DNA from: Ignavibacteria bacterium
GTDB taxonomy: Bacteria > Bacteroidota > Ignavibacteria > Kapaibacteriales > UBA4661
DNA length: 64,000 nucleotides
Reading direction: 5' to 3'
Assembly (NCBI GenBank): GCA_014654705.1
Contig: JACVZY010000012.1
Location: 25,464-89,463, forward strand
The number at the start of each line of letters is the position of its first letter. Positions within the stretch are counted from its first letter, which is position 1. The notes beneath the pieces were generated by a model. That model did not search any database and was not told the DNA's origin. It saw nothing but the letters and a program-made list of their open reading frames with translations. This document shows positions 25,907 to 36,042 of this stretch, in pieces. The position numbers and the translations under genes are program-made.

Positions 25907-28096
25907 TTATTTCACAAAGAGCATCTCTTGGTATGTCGGCAGGGGCCAGAGGTCGTCGGGAACGATTTTCTCCAGTTTGTCCGCATATTCACGGACTTTC
26001 GCCATTGCTGGAATGACCTTCGATTGCATATGCTTTGCTTTGCTGTGGACGGTCTCGCCGCCTTCATCGGCATTAACAGCGACGAGTTTTTCCAAAGCAT
26101 CTTTGAAGCCATCCAAAAGTGCTGTGGCTTCCTTGAGTGATTTCTCAAGCCCTTTAGAACTTGAACCAACGCTTTTGAGCGCTTGCAAGGTTTCGGCAAG
26201 ACTACGCACATAGCGCGAAGCGGCAGGAAGAATGCTGCGCTGCGCGAGCGATGCTGTGGTTTCGCCTTCGATATTGATGGTCTTGAAGTATTGGTCGAGC
26301 AGGATTTCCTCGCGGGCAAACCACTCACGTTCGTTCAGAACTCCATATTTGTTGAAGAGAGCAGCATTTTTCTTGACGTGGAATGCTTCAAGCGCTTCGA
26401 GCGAGGTATTTTTGATGTACAGACCGCGCTTTTTCGCTTCCGCTTTCCAGTCGTCGCTGTAGCCGTCACCACCGAAGATAATGCGTTTGTGCGTTTTTGC
26501 CACACCTTGCAAGACTTCTTGCAGAGCGGCTTCCAACGTTTTTTTCGCTTTCAAATGCTTTTCTACTTCATCCGACAGCTCATCAATTGCCTCTGCCGCA
26601 ATCGTGTTCAGAATGACAAGCGGGAAGGAAATAGATTGGCTGGAACCAACGGCACGGAACTCGAATTTATTGCCTGTGAAAGCAAATGGCGAAGTGCGGT
26701 TGCGATCGCCGGCATGAAGCGGTAGCGGCGGCAACACAGGTGTTCCCAAGCCAAGCAAGTCTTTCGTTTCGGATTTTTTGGCTTTGCCTTTTTCCAGTTG
26801 CGCAAAGATTTTTTCCAACTGATCGCCCAAAAAGACCGACACAATCGCCGGAGGCGCTTCGTTTGCCCCCAAGCGGTGGTCGTTCGCTGCCGTAGCAATA
26901 CTCACACGAAGCAAGTCTTGATGCTTATCCACAGCCTTGATAACAGCTGCGCAGAAAAAGAGGAATTGCATATTGTCGTGTGGCGTGTCGCCCGGCTCCA
27001 GAAGATTCATTCCAGTATCGGTGGAAAGCGACCAGTTCGTGTGCTTGCCGCTTCCGTTCACGCCGGCAAAGGGTTTTTCATGCAAAATGCAGTACATACC
27101 GTAAGAGCGAGCTACGGTGCGGAGAACTTGCATCGTGAGTTGCTGATGGTCAGCGGCAACGTTCGTGTTCTCAAAAATAGGTGCGATTTCAAATTGTCCG
27201 GGCGCAACCTCGTTGTGGCGAGTTTTCACGGGAACACCAAGTCTGTATAATTGTTCTTCTACGTCGGTCATGTACGACAGCACACGGTCAGGAATCGAAC
27301 CAAAATAGTGGTCTTCGAGTTCCTGCCCACGCGGGGGCTTTGCGCCGAAAAGCGTACGACCGGAAAGAAGCAAATCAGGACGATTGTACGCAAAATCTTC
27401 ATCAATGAGAAAATATTCTTGTTCTGCGCCGACGGTGGAATAAACTTTCGTAGCTTTTACACCGAAGAGTTTTAAAGCTCGGAGAGCAGATTTATTGACT
27501 GCTTCCATAGAGCGCAGAAGCGGAATTTTGTGGTCGAGTGCTTCGCCCGTCCATGACGCAAAGGCTGTCGGGATACAAAGCGTAGCGCCTTTGGGATTTT
27601 TCATAATGAACGCTGGCGAGGTAACGTCCCACGCTGTATAGCCACGTGCCTCGAAGGTAGCACGGATACCGCCGGACGGGAACGATGACGCATCGGGTTC
27701 GCCTTGAATAAGTTCTTTGCCGGAAAAACGAGCAATCGCACCACCGCCGGAGTTTGGCGTGATGAAACTGTCATGTTTCTCAGCGGTAGAGCCTGTGAGC
27801 GGCTGGAACCAGTGCGTGAAGTGCGTCGCGCCATGCTCAATTGCCCAATCTTTCATCGCTACAGCAACGATGTCAGCAATTTTCGGGTCCACAGGTTTGC
27901 CAAGTTCAATGGTTGCCATAAGAGCATTGAAGACATCTTTCGGCAATTTCTGGCGCATAATGTCTATGCTGAATGTATCTTCACCAAATATTTCATCCGA
28001 GGACGGACGCTTTCCGGTGCCGTTGGAATGTCCGTTTGTCGTAAATTTGCGTGCTGCCGCTACTACATCATAACGGCGGGTTGCTGTGTGTGCCAT
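25907..28096 (-). CDS. glnN: Glutamine synthetase type III
   Basis: A 729-residue enzyme, the usual length for GSIII, making glutamine from glutamate, ammonia and ATP in the cytoplasm. Seen: [17 protein letters not shown], the ATP/metal region [30 protein letters not shown] (metal ligands), [33 protein letters not shown] and FRAVGSSQS. The ATG at 28096 begins [12 protein letters not shown]; the extra 30 codons upstream overlap the Lrp gene and are not needed. It is 58 bp downstream of the Lrp regulator, probably in one transcript. GSIII is common in Bacteroidota. Confidence 0.97.
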   Translation of the reverse strand: MAHTATRRYDVVAAARKFTTNGHSNGTGKRPSSDEIFGEDTFSIDIMRQKLPKDVFNALMATIELGKPVDPKIADIVAVAMKDWAIEHGATHFTHWFQPLTGSTAEKHDSFITPNSGGGAIARFSGKELIQGEPDASSFPSGGIRATFEARGYTAWDVTSPAFIMKNPKGATLCIPTAFASWTGEALDHKIPLLRSMEAVNKSALRALKLFGVKATKVYSTVGAEQEYFLIDEDFAYNRPDLLLSGRTLFGAKPPRGQELEDHYFGSIPDRVLSYMTDVEEQLYRLGVPVKTRHNEVAPGQFEIAPIFENTNVAADHQQLTMQVLRTVARSYGMYCILHEKPFAGVNGSGKHTNWSLSTDTGMNLLEPGDTPHDNMQFLFFCAAVIKAVDKHQDLLRVSIATAANDHRLGANEAPPAIVSVFLGDQLEKIFAQLEKGKAKKSETKDLLGLGTPVLPPLPLHAGDRNRTSPFAFTGNKFEFRAVGSSQSISFPLVILNTIAAEAIDELSDEVEKHLKAKKTLEAALQEVLQGVAKTHKRIIFGGDGYSDDWKAEAKKRGLYIKNTSLEALEAFHVKKNAALFNKYGVLNEREWFAREEILLDQYFKTINIEGETTASLAQRSILPAASRYVRSLAETLQALKSVGSSSKGLEKSLKEATALLDGFKDALEKLVAVNADEGGETVHSKAKHMQSKVIPAMAKVREYADKLEKIVPDDLWPLPTYQEMLFVK

Positions 28097-28154
28097 AGTT
28101 CTCTCTGAAGTTGTGTAAAGGTGAGAAAGAGGAATTGGTAATACAAAATTTGGT

Positions 28155-28661
28155 TCAGTGTTTTGATTTTCCGTTCGGCGCAGCAAGCATAGATGGCTTC
28201 ATACCGGTATCAATGGACAAGGATTCGTGATGCGTCGAAAGAATGATATTGGTTAGCGTCTTCTTCACACCGCTCCACTCCTGCATCCTTGAGAGAAGAT
28301 TTTCAAGCGAACCCGGAGTAGATGTACGGATTTTGACCAGATGCGATGCGTCGCCCGTTACGGCATGACATTCCATAATTTCCGGCTCTTTGGTGCAATT
28401 ATCCAGAAATTTTTTGTAATTATGACTGCCCTCGACCGTTACTAGGATAAACGCAGCGATATTAAGTCCGAAAGCATCCGGCTGCAATTTTGCAAAATAG
28501 CCCTTGATAATACCGCGCTCTTCCAGCTTACGAACGCGCTCGCTCACCGCTGGAACAGACAGATGTACGATTTCAGCTAATTCGTTGAAATGAGCACGTC
28601 CATTTTTTTGGAGAATATCGCAGATAACTCGGTCAACGTCATTCAGAATAGGTGCAGCCAT
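28155..28661 (-). CDS. Lrp/AsnC-family transcriptional regulator
   Basis: A 168-residue Lrp/AsnC protein. N-terminal winged [23 protein letters not shown], then [20 protein letters not shown] and [11 protein letters not shown]. The C-terminal RAM/AsnC ligand domain contains [19 protein letters not shown]. It has an extra ~20-residue tail after the domain. Located directly before glnN, it is likely to control that gene according to amino-acid supply; this is inferred from position. Confidence 0.9.
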   Translation of the reverse strand: MAAPILNDVDRVICDILQKNGRAHFNELAEIVHLSVPAVSERVRKLEERGIIKGYFAKLQPDAFGLNIAAFILVTVEGSHNYKKFLDNCTKEPEIMECHAVTGDASHLVKIRTSTPGSLENLLSRMQEWSGVKKTLTNIILSTHHESLSIDTGMKPSMLAAPNGKSKH

Positions 28662-28725
28662 AAATCCTTACGAAGATATTGTAAAAAGAAAAGCAATTCG
28701 GAATTAGTTTAGGAAAAACACAGTA

Positions 28726-28756
28726 CAAACATAAAACTTTTAAGTTCAAAATCCAA
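28726..28756 (-). promoter_or_regulatory. Promoter of lrp-glnN
   Basis: On the minus strand: TTG (28756-28754), 20 bases, TATGTTTG (28733-28726), matching the Bacteroidota consensus. The Lrp start codon lies 65 bases further. It shares the intergenic region with mnmE. Confidence 0.55.
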
Positions 28757-28772
28757 ATTTTTCATCAACATT

Positions 28773-30128
28773 ATGCTCGTTTTTGACCCGATATGCGCTT
28801 TGGCTACACCACCGGGCGCGGCAGGATTAGCAATCGTCAGGCTGTCCGGTACAGATTGTTTTCTTATCGCCGACAAACTCTTTCATGGCAAAACAACACT
28901 CCAAGCCGCTAAAAGCCACACAATTCTCTACGGTACATTCCACAAAGGAATGCTGCCTATTGACCAAGTCACTGCTTTTGTCTATCGCGCCCCGAATTCC
29001 TACACCGGCGAAGATGTGGTAGAGTTTGGCTGCCACGGTGGGCGCATAGTATCGGAGGAAATCGTCGAAGCGCTCATTGAAGCAGGAGCGCGTCATGCAG
29101 AGCCGGGTGAGTTCACCAAAAGGGCATTTCTCAATCAAAAAATGGATTTGACCCAAGCGGAAGCCGTCGGCGATATTATTCATGCCGTTTCCGTGCAAGG
29201 AAGCCATGCGGCAGCACGCCAACTCATGGGCGGTTTCACGAAGCGTCTGGGAGAACTGCGAGAGAAGCTTATGGAGTTGTGTGGTTTGCTTGAACTGGAA
29301 CTCGACTTCAGCCAAGAAGACATCGAACTCATTGACAAGCGCCTACTTGCTGAGAAAATTGAGGAAACACGGGGGTTTTGCATCGAATTGGCAAATTCTT
29401 ATCGGTCGGCGGAGATAGCACGGTCGGGGTACAGCGTGGGCATTGTCGGTTATCCGAATGCAGGCAAATCCTCGCTTCTGAACGCACTTCTTGAGCGCAA
29501 ACGCGCCATCGTAAGCGCCACACCCGGCACGACACGGGATTACATCGAAGAAATGATTCATTTGGAAGGCTCTGCTGTGCGGCTTGTCGATACGGCTGGT
29601 TTCCGCGAAAGCGGTGATATGGTCGAAGTGGAAGGCATCAAACTGGCAGTGGAACTCCTTGCGCAATGCCACTTGATACTTGTTTTGAACGATAGTACCG
29701 AAGGGAAAGACCATTCTACGGCACTTCTGAAGAGTTTGCGGGCAAAATTCCCCGATGCAGAATGTCAACTCGTTCATACAAAATTGGATATTCTTGGCAC
29801 TAATACCTTCGATACAAGCACAGCGCTTGCTATCTCCACAGTCTCCGGCTCAGGAATGACAGAGTTGAAGCGCTTTCTGGCAAGCAAAGCGCAAGTGGCT
29901 CCCGAAACCGTCAGCGATGCGCTCATCAATGCCCGCCAAGCGTCCTTACTCCGACAGGCTGCGGATTCCCTCCAAAAGGCACGCGAAGCGGCGCTAGCTG
30001 GGGAATCGAATGAATTTACCGCCATAGACCTTCGGGACGCACTAAAGCGCATCGGTGAAATAACGGGCGCGGTATGGAATGACGATATTTTGAATACGGT
30101 CTTTGGGAAATTTTGTATTGGGAAATAG
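28773..30128 (+). CDS. mnmE: tRNA uridine-5-carboxymethylaminomethyl modification GTPase
   Basis: A 451-residue MnmE/TrmE, which with MnmG modifies the wobble uridine of tRNAs. N-terminal tetrahydrofolate-binding domain ([34 protein letters not shown]), a helical domain, a central Ras-like G domain with G1 [10 protein letters not shown]2 TPGTTRD, G3 DTAGF, and G4 seen as TKLD rather than the usual NKxD, and the C-terminal FGKFCIGK with the invariant Cys. Starts at the ATG at 28773. Usual family length. Divergent from lrp-glnN. Confidence 0.97.
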   Translation: MLVFDPICALATPPGAAGLAIVRLSGTDCFLIADKLFHGKTTLQAAKSHTILYGTFHKGMLPIDQVTAFVYRAPNSYTGEDVVEFGCHGGRIVSEEIVEALIEAGARHAEPGEFTKRAFLNQKMDLTQAEAVGDIIHAVSVQGSHAAARQLMGGFTKRLGELREKLMELCGLLELELDFSQEDIELIDKRLLAEKIEETRGFCIELANSYRSAEIARSGYSVGIVGYPNAGKSSLLNALLERKRAIVSATPGTTRDYIEEMIHLEGSAVRLVDTAGFRESGDMVEVEGIKLAVELLAQCHLILVLNDSTEGKDHSTALLKSLRAKFPDAECQLVHTKLDILGTNTFDTSTALAISTVSGSGMTELKRFLASKAQVAPETVSDALINARQASLLRQAADSLQKAREAALAGESNEFTAIDLRDALKRIGEITGAVWNDDILNTVFGKFCIGK

Positions 30129-30264
30129 CGCTCACGCCGACCACAGAGATTCGACTATAACAAGCACGACAAAATTATTTTTTGGATTGTACGCCGTGAG
30201 AAAATCCGTAAATTTGATGCGCACTTCCACAATCATCGTCGCGCAACCTCTCTTCCCATACTCT

Positions 30265-30750
30265 ATGACTGAAATTGCTCGCATTCTTGACCAATTCCGC
30301 CGCGCGTACAACGGTGATGCTTGGTACGGAACTCCCGTAACCGAGATTCTGCGCGGTATTTCATCAGAACAAGCCGCAAGCCGGATTATCCCGCAAGCAC
30401 ATTCTATTTGGGAACTTCTTCTGCATATCACTGCATGGGAAGGCGAGGCACTTCGCCGCTTGGAGACTGGAGTAATGGATATGCCCGAAGAGGGCGATTG
30501 GAATGTAGTCGCCGATTCATCCGAAGCCGCATGGGGTAATGCCATGCAACGATTTCACACGGTTCATACCGCATTGGAGCAAAAAATAGAAAATCTTGCG
30601 GACGAAGAACTTCAGACCGTTCTCGGTACAAAACGTGTCCGCGAAACAGGTGAAGGCGTGTCTGTATATGTGCTTCTTCATGGCATTATTCAGCATACGA
30701 TTTATCACGCCGGACAAATTGCCCTACTCAAAAAGGCGCTCGAATCCTAA
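30265..30750 (+). CDS. DinB-family protein
   Basis: A 161-residue four-helix-bundle protein of the DinB/YfiT superfamily. The three metal-binding histidines are in place: LLHITAW in the second helix and HGIIQHTIYHAGQIALL in the last. Such proteins act as thiol-dependent transferases or hydrolases, mostly untested. I use the ATG at 30265; the longer frame overlaps mnmE and starts within it. It is 136 bp after mnmE and 32 bp before the rhodanese gene, all on one strand. Confidence 0.85.
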   Translation: MTEIARILDQFRRAYNGDAWYGTPVTEILRGISSEQAASRIIPQAHSIWELLLHITAWEGEALRRLETGVMDMPEEGDWNVVADSSEAAWGNAMQRFHTVHTALEQKIENLADEELQTVLGTKRVRETGEGVSVYVLLHGIIQHTIYHAGQIALLKKALES

Positions 30751-30782
30751 GCACTTCCTCCAACAACAACACCTCTTTTTTT

Positions 30783-31478
30783 ATGAATAAAAATCTCATT
30801 CTTACCCGTGAATCAGCGATTATACTCGGCGCAGCGCTTGTGTTAGGACTCAGCTACAATGCCTTTTCTCCTAAACCGCTTCCGCTTGTCCGCACCGAAA
30901 CGACGGCGGTTGCCTCCGATTCGCTCATTACGGCTCTTACAAGAGCAGTTCCAAGCGCGACACCAGCAGCAGTTTTGCAGGAGAGACCTCAAACGCAAAA
31001 CGCTGTTGCCGACCAACAAGTACAAGAAAAAAACACGATGTCAAAACAAGGAACTACAAAAGAGCCCGTCAAGACCACAGCACCGCCCGCACAAGCTACT
31101 ACGTCACAAAATCAACAAGAAGTACCACCTCAAGAGCAAGCACCTAAGCCGGCTACACCCGCAAAAGCACTAGAAATTCGTTTCGACCAAGTAGAAAAAT
31201 TGCTCGCTAATCCCGAGATCATGCTTATTGATGCCCGTCCGGCACGAGAATTTGAAGCGGGTCGTATTGGCAATGCAATCAATATCTACACGCCAGAGTT
31301 TGAGCAGAATATTGGGCGCATTATCGGGATTCCGCGCGACAAACCAATTATTGCTTATTGTGGTGGTGGTGCTTGCGAACTCAGCCACGAATTGGCAGAT
31401 AACCTCATCAAAATGGGCTTCACGCGAGTATTTGTCTATGTTGGTGGCTGGAACGAATGGAAACAAAAAAAACCATAA
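30783..31478 (+). CDS. Rhodanese-domain protein with N-terminal membrane anchor
   Basis: A 231-residue protein. An N-terminal hydrophobic segment (AIILGAALVLGLSYNAF) anchors or exports it; about 90 residues of P/Q/T/K-rich linker follow, then a rhodanese domain (residues ~135-230) with LIDARPAREFEAGRIGNAIN, the active-site loop YCGGGACELS with catalytic Cys, and VYVGGWNEW. It probably transfers sulfane sulfur in the periplasm. It is followed 38 bp later by a crotonase. Confidence 0.85.
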   Translation: MNKNLILTRESAIILGAALVLGLSYNAFSPKPLPLVRTETTAVASDSLITALTRAVPSATPAAVLQERPQTQNAVADQQVQEKNTMSKQGTTKEPVKTTAPPAQATTSQNQQEVPPQEQAPKPATPAKALEIRFDQVEKLLANPEIMLIDARPAREFEAGRIGNAINIYTPEFEQNIGRIIGIPRDKPIIAYCGGGACELSHELADNLIKMGFTRVFVYVGGWNEWKQKKP

Positions 31479-31516
31479 TTTTACCACACCGAAACCATTG
31501 ATTTTCCTTGACTTCT

Positions 31517-32305
31517 ATGAAATACCTTACTCTTTTGGTCGAAAAAAAGCAGGGTTACAGTATCATCACGCTGAACCGCCCAGATAAACTCAACGCACTC
31601 AACGGACAACTTCTCGCTGACTTGCAGCACGCCGTAACGCAAGCGCAGCAGGACGACACTGTCCACGCCCTCATCATCACTGGAAGCGGCGTGAAGGCAT
31701 TTGCTGCGGGTGCTGATATTGCCGAACTGCAGCCACTTGACGCAAATAGTGGATTACCCTTTTCCGAGCGCGGTCAGACCGTGGCAAATATCATTGAGCA
31801 TTGCGGAAAGCCTGTAATTGCTGCTGTGAACGGCTTTGCATTGGGCGGCGGTTGCGAGATTGCGCTTGCCTGCCACGTGCGATATGCCTCCACCAACGCG
31901 CAACTTGGTCTCCCCGAAGTCTCCTTAGGAACGCTGCCCGGCTACGGCGGTACGCAGCGTATGACGCGCCTTGTGGGGCGTGCTAAGGCAACGGAACTCA
32001 TCCTTTCGGGCGACCGCATTTCTGCGGAAGAAGCTCTAAAAATCGGGCTGGTGAACGAGGTTGTTTCGCAAGAAGAACTTCTGCCCCGTGCTGAGAAACT
32101 TGCGCAATCCATCCTCACACGCAGCCAAACCGCCGTCCGGGCAGCACTTTCCGCTGTGCTTGCTGCCGACGAGCTTGGACACGTGGAAGGAATGCGCTTT
32201 GAGGCAGAACGATTTGCTGAACTTTGCGACACACCCGATTTCAAAGAAGGTACAACCGCCTTTTTAGAAAAACGCCCTGCAAAATTTCAACATCAACAAT
32301 CCTGA
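31517..32305 (+). CDS. Enoyl-CoA hydratase/isomerase family protein
   Basis: A 262-residue crotonase. Seen: LNRPDKLNALNGQLLADL, the first oxyanion block AFAAGADIAEL, GFALGGGCEIALACHVRYAS, and LGLPEVSLGTLPGYGGTQRM with a catalytic Glu, then AKATELILSGDRISAEEALK. This is the typical 3-hydroxyacyl-CoA dehydratase pattern of beta-oxidation. The ATG at 31517 is preferred over a TTG at 31508. A partner 3-hydroxyacyl-CoA dehydrogenase is not adjacent; only a degenerate one occurs at 45762-46562. Confidence 0.93.
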   Translation: MKYLTLLVEKKQGYSIITLNRPDKLNALNGQLLADLQHAVTQAQQDDTVHALIITGSGVKAFAAGADIAELQPLDANSGLPFSERGQTVANIIEHCGKPVIAAVNGFALGGGCEIALACHVRYASTNAQLGLPEVSLGTLPGYGGTQRMTRLVGRAKATELILSGDRISAEEALKIGLVNEVVSQEELLPRAEKLAQSILTRSQTAVRAALSAVLAADELGHVEGMRFEAERFAELCDTPDFKEGTTAFLEKRPAKFQHQQS

Positions 32306-32333
32306 TAGCGCTTTCGACAATAATGATACCATT

Positions 32334-33650
32334 GTGAAAAATTTCCTTATCGATTTCTTATATAATGCGATGGCAGTTCCTGTGCTGCACATCGCATTTT
32401 TTATTGCTCGTTTGGTAAGCAATAAAGTGCGATTGCGCCATGAGGGCGTTCAAAAAACGTGGTACATTCTTGCCAAACTGCCTACTCCAATGGCAAACGA
32501 AAAACGCTTCTGGTTCCATGCTGCTTCGATGGGAGAATTTGAGCAAGTCAAACCAATAATAGAGTACATTAAATCTCATGCCCCAGCCTCGCAAATCGTG
32601 GTATCGTTTTTTTCGCCGTCGGGCTATGAGCATCAAAAAAATTATCCGTTAGCCGATGCTGTTGTCTATTTGCCACTGGACAGCAAACCTGCGGCGAGGC
32701 GCTTTATAGATGCTGTGCAGCCTTCGTGCGCCGTTTTTGCACGCTACGACCTTTGGTATAATATGCTCGTGGCGCTCAAAGACCGCTCCATTCCTAGCGT
32801 TCTTGTCTGCGCCACTCTCAACGAACACAATCTCCTTGTGCGTTTCGGCACTGGGCGTGATTATCTGCGCCGTGTGTTTAATTCTCTTACCACTATTTAC
32901 ACCGCCGGAGCAAGTGAAACCGCCAAATTTGAGCGTCTGGGCACTACGGCATCGGTCGTGTCAAGCGCCGACACACGATTTGACCGCATTGCCGCGCAAG
33001 TGACACTTGCACAAAGTGAAGGCACGCAAGCATTTGGCTTGAGCAAAGATTTCTTTTGTAACGAAGATGTTGTACTTATACTCGGCAGCTCGTGGAAACC
33101 GGATGAAGACTGTATTGTGGAAGCGATGAAGCGCTTAGAGCAGCCGCTACAAGCGCGTTTACGCCTAATTGTCGTTCCACATGAACCAACTGCACAAACG
33201 GTAATACGCCTCAGAGAGATTCTACCCTCAAGCGAGTATTTAAGTGTACTGCAAGAACATACTGCTTCTGCTGTGGCTGTGCAGCAAACCACTCCGCAAC
33301 ACATTATTGTTGACAGTATCGGCAAGCTCCTGCGTTTGTACGCTTTGGCAGACGCAGCATATATCGGTGGCGGCTTTGGAGCAGGAGTTCACAGCGTTAC
33401 TGAACCTGCCGGATATGGTATCCCCCTTGCATCGGGCGCAAACATTGGGCGGGCGCGTGATGCGATTGCTCTTCACGACGAAGGTGCTTTAACGGTCATT
33501 CGTTCCGTTGATGATGCTCATGCTTGGCTTGCCACCATGCTACAATTCCCTACCATTCGCAAGGAGCAAGGTTCTATAGCGCATAAGTACATTCATTCAA
33601 GGCTTGGCTGGAGCGAGCGCATTGCAAACGTAATACTTATCCGACAATAA
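32334..33650 (+). CDS. waaA: 3-deoxy-D-manno-octulosonic acid (Kdo) transferase
   Basis: A 438-residue inner-membrane GT30 enzyme that adds Kdo to lipid A precursor. An N-terminal membrane helix is followed by FHAASMGEFEQVKPII with the catalytic Glu, YLPLDSKPAARRFIDAVQPS, ARYDLWYNML, LGSSWKPDE, IVVPHEP and the end domain AYIGGGFGAGVHSVTEPAGY with the nucleotide-sugar contact. The start is a GTG at 32334, 28 bp after the crotonase stop. Its presence shows an outer membrane with Kdo-containing lipid A. Confidence 0.93.
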   Translation: MKNFLIDFLYNAMAVPVLHIAFFIARLVSNKVRLRHEGVQKTWYILAKLPTPMANEKRFWFHAASMGEFEQVKPIIEYIKSHAPASQIVVSFFSPSGYEHQKNYPLADAVVYLPLDSKPAARRFIDAVQPSCAVFARYDLWYNMLVALKDRSIPSVLVCATLNEHNLLVRFGTGRDYLRRVFNSLTTIYTAGASETAKFERLGTTASVVSSADTRFDRIAAQVTLAQSEGTQAFGLSKDFFCNEDVVLILGSSWKPDEDCIVEAMKRLEQPLQARLRLIVVPHEPTAQTVIRLREILPSSEYLSVLQEHTASAVAVQQTTPQHIIVDSIGKLLRLYALADAAYIGGGFGAGVHSVTEPAGYGIPLASGANIGRARDAIALHDEGALTVIRSVDDAHAWLATMLQFPTIRKEQGSIAHKYIHSRLGWSERIANVILIRQ

Positions 33651-33762
33651 AAGAATCTCTCACGTAATTTGACGTTGCGTAAAGCAGGAAAAAACAGTAG
33701 ATTACCACTCATTATACAAACAAGCAACTAAGCCATATCCACACTTTTTTGGGAAGACCGTT

Positions 33763-34623
33763 ATGAACTGGCAAACTATACTTCAGGGAACACTGTTTAT
33801 TGGCGGAGCAACGATTCTGCTGCTTATCGCTGCGCGTTTTATCAATCAATTTGTGATGAAGGTACACCTTACCGAATCGCTTGTTCACAAGGACAACCCT
33901 GCTATGGGTGTACAGATTGCGGGTTATGTGCTCGGAATTTTGCTGATAATCGGTTCGGTGCTGGCAGGTGAAGGAAGCGGAGTGTTCCTGAAGGACGCGC
34001 TGGATGTTGCTATTTACGGTATTGCAGGCATCGTTATCTTGGCACTTAGTTCTAGCCTTTTACTTAGAATTTTTCTTCATGCAGATGCATACGAATCGGT
34101 ACGTCAGGGGAATATCGCTGTCGGTATCACAGCCGCAGGTAGTTATGTGGCAACGGCATCGGTCATTGCAGCGTGTGTTTCCGGCGACGCGCGGGGTGGG
34201 AATTTCCTCACAACGTTTGTGTTTTTGATTGCTGGCTTTGTTGCGCTGCTCGTAATAACCTATCTTTTTCGCCGACTCACCTCCTACGACGACGTACAAG
34301 AAATTCTTGGCGGAAATATTCCCGCAGCCATGAGTTATGCGGGCTTGATGATTGCCATTGGTATTATCGTCGGTCACGCCGCAAAGGGTGATTTTGTTGA
34401 TTATGTGTCCAGTTTTGCGGGCTTTGGTAGGGCATTACTGGCAGTCGTAGCACTCTATCCTATTCGTCAATTTCTCGTGCAAGGACTTCTGCTGGGAAGC
34501 GGTTTCAGCCTCTATGGCGGCGGTTTGGACAATGAAATTAGCCGCGACAGAAATGTCAATGCCGGAATTATTGAAGCGGTGAGCTACATCGGAGCGGCAT
34601 TGCTCATTGCTAGAGTGAGTTAA
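33763..34623 (+). CDS. DUF350 (YjfL-like) membrane protein, two tandem DUF350 units
   Basis: A 286-residue protein with about eight membrane helices arranged as two similar halves. Each half has helices with a GYVLGI/AGSYVA-type segment and a polar loop (HKDNPAMGVQIAGYVLGI; RQGNIAVGITAAGSYVATAS), the DUF350 pattern duplicated. In E. coli and others, DUF350 genes (yjfL) travel with glutathionylspermidine-synthase-like genes (yjfC), and here such a gene follows after 69 bp. The function of the pair is not established; an envelope role is usually assumed. Confidence 0.8.
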   Translation: MNWQTILQGTLFIGGATILLLIAARFINQFVMKVHLTESLVHKDNPAMGVQIAGYVLGILLIIGSVLAGEGSGVFLKDALDVAIYGIAGIVILALSSSLLLRIFLHADAYESVRQGNIAVGITAAGSYVATASVIAACVSGDARGGNFLTTFVFLIAGFVALLVITYLFRRLTSYDDVQEILGGNIPAAMSYAGLMIAIGIIVGHAAKGDFVDYVSSFAGFGRALLAVVALYPIRQFLVQGLLLGSGFSLYGGGLDNEISRDRNVNAGIIEAVSYIGAALLIARVS

Positions 34624-34692
34624 AAAAGATTAACCCGAAGATACACACACCAATAATCGCGGGACGAGAACGTACAAACGAAGGCTTGATGT

Positions 34693-35931
34693 ATGCACTT
34701 TTCCAACTACAATGCCTTTGCCGAAACGCTTCAAGCCACATGCCGCATCAGTGACCCATGGATAGAGGGCAAGCCGCGCTTTCGCCTTGAACCGATGCTG
34801 CTCACAAGAGCTGTCTATGCGGAATTGAGCGAAGCCGCAGAACGAATAGGAGCCTTGTATGACGAACTCTGCGCACTTGTTCTTGCAGAGCCGTTGTTAC
34901 TGGATTTTTTCGACCTCACCCCCTATCAGCGTTTGATGTGGCTTGCCTCCGGCGGATTGTGGCATGGAATTGCGCGTCTGGACTTGTTTTTATTGCCAGA
35001 CGGACGAGTGCAAATGTGCGAAATGAACTCTGACACGCCGAGCGGTGAAGCCGAAGCCGTCTTGCTCAACAGCCTTTTTGCACCAAACTTCCCGCCCGTC
35101 CAAAACCCCAACCGTGCCTTTCCTGCGCAGTTTATCGAAATGCTCCGCTCTTTTCTCACACCCGCCAATACTGAGCCATTGCGCGTCGGAATCATTTTCC
35201 CAACTGAGATTCCCGAAGACCTTTCTATGATATTGTGCTACGAGGAATGGCTTCAAAGTGCAGGTTTTGAGGTCGTTTTTGGCGCTCCGTTTAATCTGCA
35301 CCCAATGACAGGCGGTGCGGTCGGAATGTTCGGTAAACGCCTCGATATTGCGCTTCGGCATTACAAAACCGATTGGTGGGCGGAGCGAGAATCCGTATGG
35401 GTAGATGGATTGCACTTTCCAGACGAGGAGCCGCTTGAACGAGAACTATCTCTTATTTTGGAAGCCGTTGCGGGTGGTCGCTTACAGGTTGTAAATCCAT
35501 TTGGTGCTACACTCACGCAGAATAAGCTCACGATGGCACTTTTCTGGCAAATGCGTGAGCGTTTTTCTCCTGAAGCGCAAGAAACGATAGACCGCTACGT
35601 CCCAAAAACATTGCGTTTATGCGACGTGCACGATGCTCTATTGCTTGAGAAAAATGAGTGGGTACTGAAATCAGATTATGGCTGCGAGGGCGACGAAGTG
35701 ATTATCGGTCGAGAAGTAAGCAATGATATTTGGCAGCAATCTCTCGAACAGGCTATTCCCACGCGCTGGATTCTCCAGCAATTTTTTGATGCTGCCCCCA
35801 CTGCAGACGGCTACATTCCCAATTTTGGTGTCTACTTGTTGGGTGGGCGCACAAGCGGCATCTACACACGCCTTGCACCTGTGGCAACAGATTACAGAGC
35901 ACTATCGGTGGCAACGTTTTTGGAGGGATGA
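34693..35931 (+). CDS. Glutathionylspermidine synthase-like ATP-grasp protein (YjfC-like)
   Basis: A 412-residue protein of the GSP_synth family (PF03738). Family marks: YQRLMWLASGGLWHGIARLD, CEMNSDTPSGEAEAVLL, NPFGATLTQNKLTMALFW, WVLKSDYGCEGDEVIIG (ATP-binding Lys and Gly-rich loop), and the end PNFGVYLLGGRTSGIYTRLA. It lacks the amidase domain of true E. coli Gsp and, as in YjfC relatives, is the synthetase part alone. It should form an amide between a peptide or carboxylate and an amine, with substrates unknown. Paired with the DUF350 gene. Confidence 0.83.
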   Translation: MHFSNYNAFAETLQATCRISDPWIEGKPRFRLEPMLLTRAVYAELSEAAERIGALYDELCALVLAEPLLLDFFDLTPYQRLMWLASGGLWHGIARLDLFLLPDGRVQMCEMNSDTPSGEAEAVLLNSLFAPNFPPVQNPNRAFPAQFIEMLRSFLTPANTEPLRVGIIFPTEIPEDLSMILCYEEWLQSAGFEVVFGAPFNLHPMTGGAVGMFGKRLDIALRHYKTDWWAERESVWVDGLHFPDEEPLERELSLILEAVAGGRLQVVNPFGATLTQNKLTMALFWQMRERFSPEAQETIDRYVPKTLRLCDVHDALLLEKNEWVLKSDYGCEGDEVIIGREVSNDIWQQSLEQAIPTRWILQQFFDAAPTADGYIPNFGVYLLGGRTSGIYTRLAPVATDYRALSVATFLEG

Positions 35932-36042
35932 GGGGAAATGAGTCGTTTTGGGCGGAACTATCTTTTTCGTAAGTAGTACAAATTTCGTATATTTCTTTTT
36001 GCTGTATTCCTTTATACCCGAATTTTTTCTGTCCGAAACGCT

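Noticed and set aside
28097..28186. Longer N-terminus for glutamine synthetase
   Set aside because: The extra 30 residues overlap the Lrp gene and are not in GSIII enzymes; 729 residues already equals the family length.
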